A DNA stretch of 64,000 bases from assembly GCF_001420005.1 (NCBI RefSeq), contig NZ_LJAK01000002.1, positions 1 through 64,000 on the forward strand. The letters run 5' to 3'. Below are positions 33,716 through 42,700 of this stretch, one piece after another; position 1 is the first letter of the stretch; every line of letters begins with the position of its first letter. Below the pieces are notes generated by a model that had not been told where the DNA came from, searched no databases, and saw only the letters and a program-made list of their open reading frames with translations. The translations under genes were made by a program, and so were the position numbers. This DNA is from Loktanella sp. 3ANDIMAR09. Lineage in GTDB: Bacteria > Pseudomonadota > Alphaproteobacteria > Rhodobacterales > Rhodobacteraceae.

Positions 33716-33725
33716 GCCGCGTCAA
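33698..33725 (-). promoter_or_regulatory. Early promoter of prophage (sigma-70 type)
   Basis: Minus strand -35 TTGACG (33725-33720) and -10 TATATT (33703-33698), 16-base spacer, about 44 bases before the first early ATG. A near-consensus promoter in the repressor-early intergenic space, read away from the repressor gene. Confidence 0.75.
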
Positions 33726-33741
33726 CGACTGATTGGTACAA

Positions 33742-34401
33742 ATGAGTATTCCTGACCGCATACGAGCGCTAGCTGCCGATAATAATACTGATATCAAGGG
33801 GTTGGCTCTCCGTGTGGGTGCCAAGCCGCGTACAGTTCAGAACTACGTTCTTGGTGAAAGAGCTATAGGTGCTGAATTTCTGTCGATGCTTACTTCAGGG
33901 ATGGGAGTATCCGCATCTTGGGTACTGACCGGAATGGAGCCAATGTACCTCAATCGCACTCAATCGAGCGTCGTCGCTACTTCTGATTATGTACCTATTG
34001 CGAAATTCACTGTTTCCGCATCGGCTGGTGGTGGGGCTATCGTTCCCAATGAAGATCAGGTCGGGCAGTATGCGTTCAGCAGCCGCTGGATCAAACGGCG
34101 GGGCCTGAAACCCGACAGCCTGGCGATCATCACCGTGACCGGTGACAGTATGGAACCCAAACTGCGGGACAACGATCTGATCCTGGTCGATCGCGATCAG
34201 CGCGATCCCAGCGATGGCCGCGTCTATGTCGTCCGCATCGGCGACGAGCTGCTCGTCAAACACATCCAGCGCACCGGTGCCCGCGTCATCGACCTGATCA
34301 GCACCAACCCGATCTATCCCGCCCGCACCATCGACCTCGCCGCCGAAAGCGACAGCGTCCAGATCATCGGCCGCGTCGTCGCCTCGATGCAGGAGTGGTG
34401 A
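33742..34401 (+). CDS. Prophage repressor, S24/LexA-type (CI-like)
   Basis: 219 aa from ATG 33742. N-terminal HTH (NTDIKGLALRVGAKPRTVQN, about 15-35), then an S24 peptidase: candidate autocleavage Ala95-Gly96 in SASAGGGAIV, Ser136 in TGDSMEP and Lys173 in LLVKHI; the 37-residue Ser-Lys spacing equals that of LexA. It is divergent from the early operon and should keep the prophage silent until RecA-stimulated cleavage. The DNA-binding half is much more AT-rich than the peptidase half, a sign of domain exchange. The ribosome site is weak. Confidence 0.92.
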   Translation: MSIPDRIRALAADNNTDIKGLALRVGAKPRTVQNYVLGERAIGAEFLSMLTSGMGVSASWVLTGMEPMYLNRTQSSVVATSDYVPIAKFTVSASAGGGAIVPNEDQVGQYAFSSRWIKRRGLKPDSLAIITVTGDSMEPKLRDNDLILVDRDQRDPSDGRVYVVRIGDELLVKHIQRTGARVIDLISTNPIYPARTIDLAAESDSVQIIGRVVASMQEW

Positions 34402-34413
34402 TCGCCGGATATC

Positions 34414-34691
34414 GAGTATTCCACCTTAATATGAACGCCAAATCTGGGCCTCCGGTTTAGATCTCTGTTTCTAAATGTTTTTCTTAAGGTGGAATACTCA
34501 AGCTAAGGTGGAACGCGAATGTTCCACCTCTCAAGTATCATTTGACGCTACCTTTGAGACAGTTACAGGCGCTCCAACCGCCACGCCAGTGGCCGTAGCG
34601 CCTGTTTTCATTGGTCCATCTGACTTTGCGCCCGCACACCATCAATCCACCATTTACGGGCCGTTTTGTGTTCCACCTGTCTCAGAGGTGG
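34414..34691. repeat. TTCCACCT boxes near phage left end
   Basis: GAGTATTCCACCTTA (34414-34428) is repeated as its perfect 15-base inverse at 34485-34499. TAAGGTGGAAC (34504-34514) and GTTCCACCT (34521-34529) form another inverted pair. GTTCCACCTG recurs at 34670-34679, and a shorter AGGTGG at 34686-34691. Spread and orientation suggest several bound protein copies: transposase end sites or repressor operators. Confidence 0.75.
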
Positions 34692-34809
34692 TGTTTATAT
34701 GGTGCACTTTGCGCTCACTTTCACGTCGGCCAATTTTGCCCCCGATCCCGCATCGCCCTTTTTTATAGGCGGTTCAGGTTCTCTCCCGTCTCAAAGCGTC
34801 GTCTCAAAG
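34551..34809. repeat. CTYTGAGAC boxes near phage left end
   Basis: On the minus strand CTTTGAGAC occurs at 34809-34801 and 34796-34788 (13 bases apart) and CTCTGAGAC at 34687-34679. The same word lies inverted at 34552-34560. Four copies within 260 bases at the outer end of the phage fit transposase end-binding sites; the outermost pair may mark the terminus. Confidence 0.6.
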
Positions 34810-35116
34810 GTACCAGCCCCCCACAGTTCGGGCGAACGCAGCTGAAAACCTTGTCGGGTTTGTGGTTGCCACCGTATGTTCAGCGGCGCCCTTTGATGCC
34901 GGGAATCCGCCGGGTGACGCGGTTCGCTTGTCGGGCTTTGCGATATGCAGGCTGTCTGCGCCGGACGCCTGCGATCAGTGGGCCTGCACTGCACGTCGCC
35001 TCTTGCTCTGCCGTGACTTTGGGCCGCGATCGCCTGCGCGTCCCGAATGGCGGCATCGGTGATCAGGCGTTGCCGCGTGACATGGCTGCCTTTGATCCGC
35101 TATTTTCCACCAGGTT

Positions 35117-35392
35117 GTGGCAGACAGGCGCAGGGAGGGTGTCATTGCACCACGTGTCATGTTCCTGAGGCTGGTCGCGCTGGGTCTGCTGGGCTTGTCC
35201 GTCCTCTTTGGCTTTCTTTTTCATGCCATGCATGTCCGTTGGCGTGGGTGTTTTGATGCTATGGGGCGCTGCTTTGATGTCCAATCCGGTATCGTTTACC
35301 ATCAACAATCAGGACTGGTCTGGGGCCTGCTTATGGCGGCGACCTTTGTGGGTGCCCTTGTTTTGATCTGGCTGTCTTGGAAAAGGGGCTGA
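35117..35392 (+). CDS. Small two-segment membrane protein
   Basis: 91 aa if GTG 35117 is used, 77 aa from ATG 35159. Two likely membrane segments: VALGLLGLSVLFGFLFHAM and LVWGLLMAATFVGALVLIWL, with a Cys pair between them (GCFDAMGRCFD). It is the first apparent host gene after the prophage, so its promoter or 5' end may have been altered by the insertion. Unknown function. Confidence 0.55.
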   Translation: MADRRREGVIAPRVMFLRLVALGLLGLSVLFGFLFHAMHVRWRGCFDAMGRCFDVQSGIVYHQQSGLVWGLLMAATFVGALVLIWLSWKRG

Positions 35393-35551
35393 CGTCAGAG
35401 CCGCGTGCAGCCATCGGGTGCGCGGCCTGCGGCGGGCAAAACGGCTCCCATTCAGGATCAGGGGAAATCCGCGGGTTTGCACCGGACACCCTTACCAGTT
35501 GGGCCGCGTTTCGATAGGATCGAACAAAATCTCCAGAAACGGGCGACGAAA

Positions 35552-36700
35552 ATGTTGACGAGCAGACGCATGTTTTCCCTTGGCGCGCTGGCAAGCGTAT
35601 TGGCGGGCTGTGGTGGACGCGGTGGTGGCACCGTGATGGCTGGTCCGGCGGCCGCACCCGGCATGCAGGCTGTTGCGAATCCGGCCTATGACGCATGGGT
35701 GGCCGGTTTTCAGCGTCGTGCCGCCAATGCGGGTATCACGCAAGCGACACTGGACCGGGCATTTGCGCGTGCCGGTTTCCTGCCTGACGTGGTCGAACGT
35801 GACCGCAACCAGACAGAATTCACACGCACGCTGGAGGAATATCTGGCAATCGCTGCATCCGAGGAACGCATCGCCAAGGGGCGCGCCAATTATGCACGCT
35901 ACCGCGATACGCTGGCCCGGATCGAGGCGCGATACGGCGTCGAGGCGCATGTCGTCACGGCGGTCTGGGGGCTCGAGAGCATGTTCGGTGAACGCCGTGG
36001 CGATGTGCCCGTGATTTCCGCCTTGTCGACGCTGGCATTTGACGGCCGCCGCGGCGCATTCTTTGAAAGCCAGTTGATCGGGGCGCTGCGGATCCTGCAA
36101 AGCGGGGACATCACCCCCGATCGGATGACCGGCAGCTGGGCGGGGGCGATGGGGCACACGCAGTTCATCCCCACGTCCTATCTGGAATATGCCGTTGATT
36201 TCACGGGCGATGGCAGGCGCGACATTTGGGGTGAGGATCCGACGGATGCACTGGCCAGCACGGCGGCGTATCTTGCGCGGTCAGGCTGGCGTCAGGGCCA
36301 GCCCTGGGGTGGCGAGGTCGGGTCGCCCGGGGCCGCTGCCGGAACGCGTCGTCTGACGCCGCAACCCAGTGGCCCGACATTCGCCGTCGGTCCGAATTTC
36401 AACGCGATCAAGCGCTACAACAATTCGGATTCCTACGCGATCGGCGTGGGGCATCTGTCCGACCGGATCATCGGCGCAGGTCCGATCCGCGGCAGTTTCC
36501 CGCCCGACCGCTATGGTTTGACCGGCGACACCCGCAAGGAGTTGCAACAGCGCCTGACCACGGCAGGGTTCGATACACAAGGTGCCGACGGTGTTCTGGG
36601 TGCCAATTCCAGAGCCGCCATCACGGCCTATCAGCAGCGCAATGGGCTGGCCGTAACCGGAGAGCCATCGCTGGACCTGCTGCTGCGGCTACGGGGCTGA
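35552..36700 (+). CDS. Lytic murein transglycosylase, MltB family lipoprotein
   Basis: 382 aa from ATG 35552. Signal MLTSRRMFSLGALASVLAGC has a twin-arginine-like SRRMFSL and a lipobox LAGC (Cys20). SLT_2 domain: DVVERDRNQTEFTRTLEEYL, HVVTAVWGLESMFGE with the catalytic Glu, GSWAGAMGHTQFIPTSYLEY, then VGHLSDRIIGAG. The C-terminus is a PG_binding_1 domain (RKELQQRLTTAGFDTQGADG, AAITAYQQRNGL). It cleaves peptidoglycan glycan strands with formation of 1,6-anhydro ends during wall remodelling. Confidence 0.93.
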   Translation: MLTSRRMFSLGALASVLAGCGGRGGGTVMAGPAAAPGMQAVANPAYDAWVAGFQRRAANAGITQATLDRAFARAGFLPDVVERDRNQTEFTRTLEEYLAIAASEERIAKGRANYARYRDTLARIEARYGVEAHVVTAVWGLESMFGERRGDVPVISALSTLAFDGRRGAFFESQLIGALRILQSGDITPDRMTGSWAGAMGHTQFIPTSYLEYAVDFTGDGRRDIWGEDPTDALASTAAYLARSGWRQGQPWGGEVGSPGAAAGTRRLTPQPSGPTFAVGPNFNAIKRYNNSDSYAIGVGHLSDRIIGAGPIRGSFPPDRYGLTGDTRKELQQRLTTAGFDTQGADGVLGANSRAAITAYQQRNGLAVTGEPSLDLLLRLRG

Positions 36701-36807
36701 TAGTTGCCCTGAACTTGATCTGGTTTTAGCAATGCAACCTGAGGTTCCGAAGAATTGTCTACGTCATAACACTTTTCTGACCAATTTCCCCTGTTCACTG
36801 AGACCCG

Positions 36808-36833
36808 AGGTTGTTCCAAAAAATGGAAAACCT
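36808..36833 (+). promoter_or_regulatory. A-loop hairpin before response regulator
   Basis: Stem AGGTT + TTCCA pairs with TGGAA + AACCT, one bulged G, loop AAAAA; then GTCTTTTGG. It lies 20 bases upstream of the response regulator start and after the transglycosylase gene. It could be a weak terminator or a leader structure. Confidence 0.4.
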
Positions 36834-36852
36834 GTCTTTTGGGGTATAAGTC

Positions 36853-37827
36853 ATGAAAATTCTCGCGGTCGATGACGATCCGTTCATCCTGGAGCTTTTG
36901 GTCAGCCTTGTCGGTTTTCTGGATGGGCACGAGCTGGTGACGGCAACTGATGCGATCGATGCGCTGCGGGTGATGGAGCTCAATCCGGACGTCGAATGTT
37001 TTCTGGTGGATATCCAGATGCCCGGGCGTGACGGGATCGAGCTGTGCCGCGATATTCGTCGTGATCCGCGCTTTGCCCGGTCGCCCGTGATGATGCTGAC
37101 CGCAATGGCTGACAAGGACCACATCGACCGTGCCTTTGCCGCCGGTGCAACGGATTATATCAACAAGCCGTTCGACGTGGCAGAGCTGTCCGAGCAGCTG
37201 GAACTGGCCAGCTGGCGCATCACGTCGCGCGAGATATCGCATGATCGCCTGACGCAGACGCCATCGGGTCACATGGTCAGCGAAACGGCGGGTCCACTTG
37301 CGCTGTATCAACCGTTCGAAATCCACGATGTCGATGGGGTCGTCACCCTGACCGCGCTGGAAAATTACATCACCAAGCTGTCGCGGAACGCGCTTTATGG
37401 TTCCAGCGTCGTCGGTGTCACGCTGCGCGAGGCGGATCGGTTCTTTGCCGCGCTGTCCGAATTCGATTTTCGCTGCCTGATGGCCGACCTGTCCGAGGCG
37501 CTGAGCGATGAATTGGCGCATTTCAATCCGCTGCTGTCCTATGTCGGCAGCGGCACATTTGTCTGTATTCTCGAGGACGGTGCGCGTCTGGATGCGCAGC
37601 GTTTCACCGATGCGCTGAACCTGTCGATCCATCGGATGGACCTGCACGCCAGCACGGGTGAGCGTCTGCATCTGCGCATGTGCGTCGGTGAGGCGGTCAG
37701 ATTGTTCTGGCGGCCAGGTCAGCAGGCGATCGAATGCCTGTCGCGTGCCCATGCCAACGCCGAGGCCGAGGCGCAACGACGCGAACGCGACCTGGACGCG
37801 TTCTGGATGTTGGAGCGTTCGGCATGA
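36853..37827 (+). CDS. Response regulator with degenerate GGDEF-like domain
   Basis: 324 aa. REC domain 1-115: acidic pocket Asp7-Asp9, phospho-acceptor Asp53 in FLVDIQMPGRD, Lys105 in YINKPFD. The C-terminal half (about 160-315) is laid out like a GGDEF domain but shows VGSGTF (231-236) where GGDEF should be, so it should not make cyclic-di-GMP. Stop overlaps the Hpt start (ATGA), so the two are co-translated. Confidence 0.85.
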   Translation: MKILAVDDDPFILELLVSLVGFLDGHELVTATDAIDALRVMELNPDVECFLVDIQMPGRDGIELCRDIRRDPRFARSPVMMLTAMADKDHIDRAFAAGATDYINKPFDVAELSEQLELASWRITSREISHDRLTQTPSGHMVSETAGPLALYQPFEIHDVDGVVTLTALENYITKLSRNALYGSSVVGVTLREADRFFAALSEFDFRCLMADLSEALSDELAHFNPLLSYVGSGTFVCILEDGARLDAQRFTDALNLSIHRMDLHASTGERLHLRMCVGEAVRLFWRPGQQAIECLSRAHANAEAEAQRRERDLDAFWMLERSA

Positions 37828-38162
37828 ATCAATCATCCATGTCTTCGATGAATGCGGCGATCGAGCGCCTGCGCGATCGGTTCATGACCGAATACCGCGA
37901 AAGACACGCAGAGCTGATAACGCTTGGGCTACAAATCGGGGTATCGGGCGACGACCGCGAGACACTGGACCGTGCGAAGGCCAATCTGCATCGGACCGCC
38001 GGCACCGCCGGCACCTTGGGCCTCGAACGTCTGGGACGCGAGGCATCACGCGCCGAGGAACGAATTGCCCATCTGTTGAAATCAGAGCAAATCGACCAAG
38101 AGCAGGCAATCCGTGTGCTGGTCCAGTTTCTGGATATTTCCGAAAGTTTCGTCAAACACTAG
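37824..38162 (+). CDS. Histidine phosphotransfer (Hpt) protein
   Basis: 112 aa from ATG 37824, overlapping the response regulator stop. A four-helix Hpt domain with phospho-acceptor His56 in ANLHRTAGTAGTLGLERLGR. It probably carries phosphate between the hybrid kinase and response regulators nearby. The end is convergent with the next REC gene. Confidence 0.88.
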   Translation: MNQSSMSSMNAAIERLRDRFMTEYRERHAELITLGLQIGVSGDDRETLDRAKANLHRTAGTAGTLGLERLGREASRAEERIAHLLKSEQIDQEQAIRVLVQFLDISESFVKH

Positions 38163-38190
38163 CCGGTTGCAAGGCGACCAGGGATTGATG

Positions 38191-38222
38191 ATGGCGGCCT
38201 CTCACACCTTGAGGGCCGCCAT
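38191..38222. terminator. Convergent-gene hairpin
   Basis: Perfect nine-base stem ATGGCGGCC / GGCCGCCAT with a 14-base loop, between the Hpt and REC genes that meet tail to tail (it includes the last codons of the REC gene). No T-run; it may act on both strands. Confidence 0.4.
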
Positions 38223-38570
38223 TATGTCGTCTGCCAGTGTGATCGGATCAAAGGGTTTCGCGATGACGGCCACGGCACCTTGATCCAGCAAGGCCTGTTT
38301 TTCGACGGATTGCACCCGTGCAGTCATGAAAATCGCAGGCACATCGGACAGGGCAGGGTCCTTGCGCAGGATGGCCAGAACCTCGGGGCCGGTCATGTTC
38401 GGCATCATCACGTCCAGCAAGAGGACGTCAGGTGCAAAACCCGCCGCATGATCCACGGCCATCTGCCCATCAGCACATTGCAGGATTTCGAACTGTCCCG
38501 ACATGCCCAGGGCGAGTTCTGCGATCTCGCGGATATCGGGGTCGTTTTCGGCGTGAAGAATCTTGATCAT
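38202..38570 (-). CDS. Stand-alone receiver (CheY-like) response regulator
   Basis: 122 aa, one REC domain: Glu8-Asp10 pocket (HAENDPDIRE), Asp53 in LLLDVMMPN, Lys105 in VIAKPFDP. No output domain. Start lies four bases after the kinase gene stop, with GAGGGAAAG in the kinase end, so the pair is one operon. It probably acts as a phosphate relay or sink for the local kinases. Confidence 0.92.
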   Translation of the reverse strand: MIKILHAENDPDIREIAELALGMSGQFEILQCADGQMAVDHAAGFAPDVLLLDVMMPNMTGPEVLAILRKDPALSDVPAIFMTARVQSVEKQALLDQGAVAVIAKPFDPITLADDIMAALKV

Positions 38571-38574
38571 GATA

Positions 38575-39660
38575 CTACTTTCCCTCGCTACCTGGCGCTA
38601 CGCCTGACAATGTGATGGTGACGGTGGTGCCCCTGTCCTGGGTGCTGGACAGTGAAATGCTGCCATCATGCGCCTCGACAATCGTTTTCACGATGGCCAG
38701 TCCCAATCCCGTGCTGCCCGACCGATTGCGGTGAATCGATCCTGCCTGATTGAATCGTTCGAAAATCGTTTCCAGCGCATCTGCGGGGATTCCTATACCC
38801 TTGTCAGAAACCTGGATTTTGTGTGACCCGTTGCCCAAGGTCGTGAGTACGATAGAAATCGTGCCACCCTTATGAGAGAATTTGCAGGCGTTCGAGATCA
38901 GGTTGGTCATGACCTGATGCATGCGATCGGCATCCAACAGCGCCATGGCCGGATGGTCCGGCACGTCGCAACTGACGTTCACGCCATAACCTTTGGCAAA
39001 ATCGGTGTTCGCCTCGCAGGCAGCGTCGATGACCGTGCGCAGATCCGTGGGGACCATGTCAAAGCTCATGTTGCCGCTGGACATTTTTTCGAGGTCCAGA
39101 ATGTCGTTGACCAGCAGCATCAGCCGTCCGACGTTGCGATGTGCGATATCCAGCAGTTTGCGGGTCTGGTCGGTGATTGGGCCAGATGCGCCTGACAGGG
39201 CCAGTCCCAGCGCGCCCTTGACCGACGTCAACGGGGTGCGCAGCTCGTGGCTGACGGTTGCGACGAAATCATCACTCAGGCCGGATGACCCGGCAGGACG
39301 GTTGCGCAGGATCAACAAGTAAGGTGCCTCGTCGCAAGGGCCGCAACGTTGCGATTCGATGCAATAGAGCTGACCTGCGAAACTGACATGCGCTTCACTC
39401 CGGTGGGTGTGCTGTCTTGCAAGCGCTGCCTTCAGCGCGTCCTTGCCGGTCTCGAACGGTATTGATGTGAGGGTTCGCGTGCCAACATCGCCCGCGTCAA
39501 AGAGCGCGCGCGCCGCTGCGTTCATGTAGATGATCGTGTTTCGATTCGCCGCCAAACCGATGACCGGATCGGGTAATGTGTCCAACAACAACGATGGTCC
39601 AAAAAAATAATTCTGGGCTGAAATGCCCAAGGCAGCAACGGTCGAAAAATCAGTCGGCAT
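38575..39660 (-). CDS. PAS-domain sensor histidine kinase
   Basis: 361 aa, no membrane segment, so cytoplasmic. PAS domain about 20-120 (LLLDTLPDPVIGLAANRNTI, YMNAAARALFDAGDVGT), HisKA with His138 in ATVSHELRTPLTS, and HATPase with N box (LISNACKFSHKGG), G boxes (VSDKGIGIPADAL, STGLGLAIVKTIV). Cysteines at 100, 106 and 109 (LYCIESQRCGPCD) could sense redox or bind metal. Operon with the REC gene behind it. Confidence 0.93.
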   Translation of the reverse strand: MPTDFSTVAALGISAQNYFFGPSLLLDTLPDPVIGLAANRNTIIYMNAAARALFDAGDVGTRTLTSIPFETGKDALKAALARQHTHRSEAHVSFAGQLYCIESQRCGPCDEAPYLLILRNRPAGSSGLSDDFVATVSHELRTPLTSVKGALGLALSGASGPITDQTRKLLDIAHRNVGRLMLLVNDILDLEKMSSGNMSFDMVPTDLRTVIDAACEANTDFAKGYGVNVSCDVPDHPAMALLDADRMHQVMTNLISNACKFSHKGGTISIVLTTLGNGSHKIQVSDKGIGIPADALETIFERFNQAGSIHRNRSGSTGLGLAIVKTIVEAHDGSISLSSTQDRGTTVTITLSGVAPGSEGK

Positions 39661-39779
39661 CGAATGTCCCTATTCCTTTGGAATAAACGGCCGTAATTGC
39701 GCCGCTGTTTCCTATAATTAATTTGTCAAATGAATATGCCCAAAGAATGGCTGAGAAGGTGCATGTTAGTGAATTGGCA

Positions 39780-42700
39780 TCAGGCGACGTCGCGCAGTTG
39801 CATGACGACCTGTTCGACGCATTTACGTGATTTCGTCAGCGACAGGCTGATCCGCTTGTCGATATTCTGGCGATCGTGGGATGACAGGACAACAAATCGT
39901 GCCTGTGGCTGCGCATTGACGAGGGCATCCACCACTTCGGCGGCGTCACCATCCTTCAGCTCCCAGTCGATGATTACGGTATCAAAAAGTCCGTCGAACA
40001 TCGTCTTGCGGACCTCTGCCAGTGATTGCACGACCTGCACATCGGCAAAGTCCTGCAAGCTGAGTTTCAGGATTTCGGCAAAGTCCTTGTCATCCTCCAG
40101 ATGCAGAATACGTTTGCGCACATTGATCTTGGGTTGGGCGATCTGAACGTTCACCGGGGCAAGGCCATCCGCGATAGGGCAGGTGAACCAGAATTCCGTG
40201 TGACCGGGAACGCTGTCGAAACCGATTTGGCCCCCCATGTTCTCGACGATCTGGCGCGAAATGTTCAGGCCCAGGCCAGTGCCGCCCTTGGTGCGGGTGT
40301 CGGAACTGTCGGCCTGCGAGAACGGTTTGAAAATGTGGGCGCGAAAGCTGTCGGGCACGCCGGGGCCATGGTCGGTCACGCTGAACCGCAGATCGGTCCC
40401 ACGACGGCTGAGGCCAAGCACGATCTGCGACCCCAGCGGGGCGTATTTGCAGGCATTCGACAACAGGTTCGTCAGCACCTGCAAAACGCGGTCCACATCC
40501 GCATGGACCATGGCACCGCGGGTGTCGTCCTGAACCTGCAATGATACGCCGTGGCGTTCGGCGTAGGGGGCATTCTGTTCGATTGCCTGTTGCGCCATCG
40601 CGACGCCCACTTGCGGTCTGATATCGAAATCCAGCTTGCCCGCGCTGATTTTTTCGAGATCCAGAATGTCGTTCACCAGATAGATCAACCGGTCGACATT
40701 CGACTGGGCAATATCCAGCAGGCGCGGGGGGGCGTTCGGTCCGGCCTTGGCCATCAGGCCGATTGCGCCCTTGATCGACGTCAGCGGTGTGCGCAGTTCG
40801 TGACTGACGGTGGCCACGAATTCAGACTTGATGCGCGCGGCTTCTTTTTCCTGGGTCACGTCGCTGATCTGCATCACAAACAGGTCTGCACGGGCATTCG
40901 GGTTGGGGGCCCAGGACACCTTGACCACGCCCCAGCGGACATCGCCGTTGGGCTGGGTGATCTTGTGCTCACCGCGATAGGTCTTTTCGGTGCAACCCTG
41001 CAGGTTGATGACCGCACGCACGATGTCTGCCCCCTCTGCGGGGCCGAACAGGTCGCTGAGCTGCATTTGAGACAGTTCGGCGCGGCTGCGCCCGGTCAGG
41101 CTGGCCATCGCGCCGTTCGGGTCGGTCAGGTTGCCGTCCCCGTCGATGATGACCATGCTGACAGGTGCATGTGCCTGTGCCAACCGGATCCGTTCCTCGC
41201 TGGCCTGAAGGGCATCCTGCAAGTCGCGCTGGGCCTGAATGTCGGTCTGTGCACCGATCATTCGCAGGGCGCGGCCTTCGGCGTCGCGTTCTACCACGAC
41301 GGCATCGGATTTCATGTAGCGCCAGCTGCCGTCGGCAAATTTCACACGAAATTCGGCGATCGACCGTGGTTTGCGGCCCGAGATGCAGTCAAGATAGGCC
41401 GCGTTGAGGTGGGCGCGGTCATCGGGGTGGATGCGCGCGTTGAACGCCTCGTGGACCTGTTCCATCGGCATGTCGGGGTCGATTTCCATCAGGCGACGCC
41501 ACGTGTTCGACACCATATGCAGTCGCGTCTGGGGGTTAAGGTCAAACACACCGATGTCGGCCCCGCTGAGGGCCAGATTCCAGCGTTCTTCTGTCTTGCG
41601 CAATTTATCCGCGCTTTCCGTTTGTGCGGTGACGTCGCGCAGAATGACGGTATGCCGGATTTCACCATCCGCCGCGCGCCAGGTATTTCGCTGCAATTCC
41701 AGATATAATGTCTGGCCGCTGTTCAGCGCATATGTCGCCTCGGCAAAGGTCCAGTCATTTGTCAGGTCCTGCGTGGTAAGCAGGTCCCGCAGGCGCTGCC
41801 CCTCCAGCGTATCGTCGTTCATGCCCAAGAGCGCCTTGGCGGCCGTGTTGGCCGAAATGATCCGGCCCTGCTGGTTCAGCACCAATACGCCGAACACGGC
41901 ATTGTCGACGATCGCGCGGTTGCGGTCCTCGTTCGATATGATCTGACGGTTCGCCAGAACTTCGGATTTGGTAATGGCCGATACGTAGCCGATCAGCAGG
42001 ATCGTGATGAAAGCGCCCCCCGCCAGCACGAGCCATGCCACATGGTGGCCCTGTGCTTGGGAAAACAGGGGCGTGCTGGCCCAGACGATGTTCCACTGAC
42101 GCCCATAGACCCGCAGGCTGGCACTGCGCGAATAGGTTGCCTCTGCATAGGGTTGCTGACCGAAAATCGGCGTGCCGGGGTCGGCGGAATCGTAGATGGT
42201 CATGGTGAACATCTGGTCCTGACCGGCGGTCAATCCGGTCAGCAGATTTTCGGCAAAGATCGGGGCATAGACCCAGTCGAGAAACGCGGCACGGCGTTCC
42301 ATCAGTGTTTCGCGCGGCATGCCCCCTGCGTAGCGGGGCCGCAACATCAGGAAACCGACCTGATCATTGCCGCCCTGCACCAGTGCGAGCGGCCCGGTCA
42401 ATTTGGTCAGGCCGCGATCGCGGGCGTTGACGGCCGCTGTGTAGCGATTGACCTCAAAGGCGATATCCAATCCACGCGCCTTGGCATTGGGTTGATAGGG
42501 TTCGATGTGTCGAATGACCATCTTGTCGGGGCGTTCACGGATCGGATGGATCACGATTTCGCCGACGTTGTCCTGACGCGCTGCATTCAGGAATTCCGTC
42601 AGATTGCCGCGGTCAACCGGTTGGATCAGTCCGATGCCGGACACGGCGGGCAGGTTGCGCGCAATATCCAGTGAGGCGACGTAGTCGATCCAGTCCTGCT

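Larger units (their letters stand above)
1..34810 (-). mobile_element. Mu-like transposable prophage with P2-type tail (partial)
   Basis: A continuous phage genome read right to left: divergent S24 repressor, early regulators, MuA-type transposase and MuB-type ATPase, GemA, Mor, lysis genes, Mu-type head genes, then P2-type tail genes. It runs off the left edge of the window, so the right end, any remaining fibre genes and the far junction are missing. The left end must lie to the right of the repressor (34401). I place it near 34.8 kb only because short repeats of transposase-site type stop there. Every recognisable structural gene is intact in the part seen, so the prophage may be functional, but this is inference. 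Confidence 0.93.
34402..35116. other. Phage left end and host junction, no supported gene
   Basis: AT-richer DNA after the repressor, with two families of short repeats (34414-34691 and 34551-34809), then GC-rich DNA from about 34.82 kb. The minus strand from about 34.99 down to 34.79 kb has open frames, but none has a clear start or family, and they may be remnants of a host gene cut by insertion. The exact junction needs the other end of the prophage or an empty site. Confidence 0.6.

Noticed and set aside
34475-34768. 97-aa plus-strand frame after the repressor
   Set aside because: It runs through the repeat boxes, has no ribosome site and no family resemblance; more likely non-coding end DNA.
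1-34810. Gene transfer agent instead of prophage
   Set aside because: Rhodobacterales GTAs have no MuA/MuB transposition genes, repressor or contractile P2-type tail; this region has all of these.
34400-35120. Possible CRISPR array suggested by repeated short words
   Set aside because: The repeats are 9-15 bases, vary in orientation and spacing, and no cas genes are near; they fit phage-end binding sites.
34611-35168. 185-aa plus-strand open frame across the phage end
   Set aside because: Composition is Arg/Cys/Pro-rich with no domain and no ribosome site, and it spans the probable phage-host junction.
38191-38222. Strong intrinsic terminator between convergent genes
   Set aside because: The stem is perfect but lacks a T-run on either strand and includes coding bases; kept only as a low-confidence hairpin.
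42042-42674. 210-aa plus-strand frame opposite the hybrid kinase, and similar long frames opposite many genes
   Set aside because: High-GC DNA leaves long open antisense frames; these lack ribosome sites and domain patterns, and the sense genes are clear.
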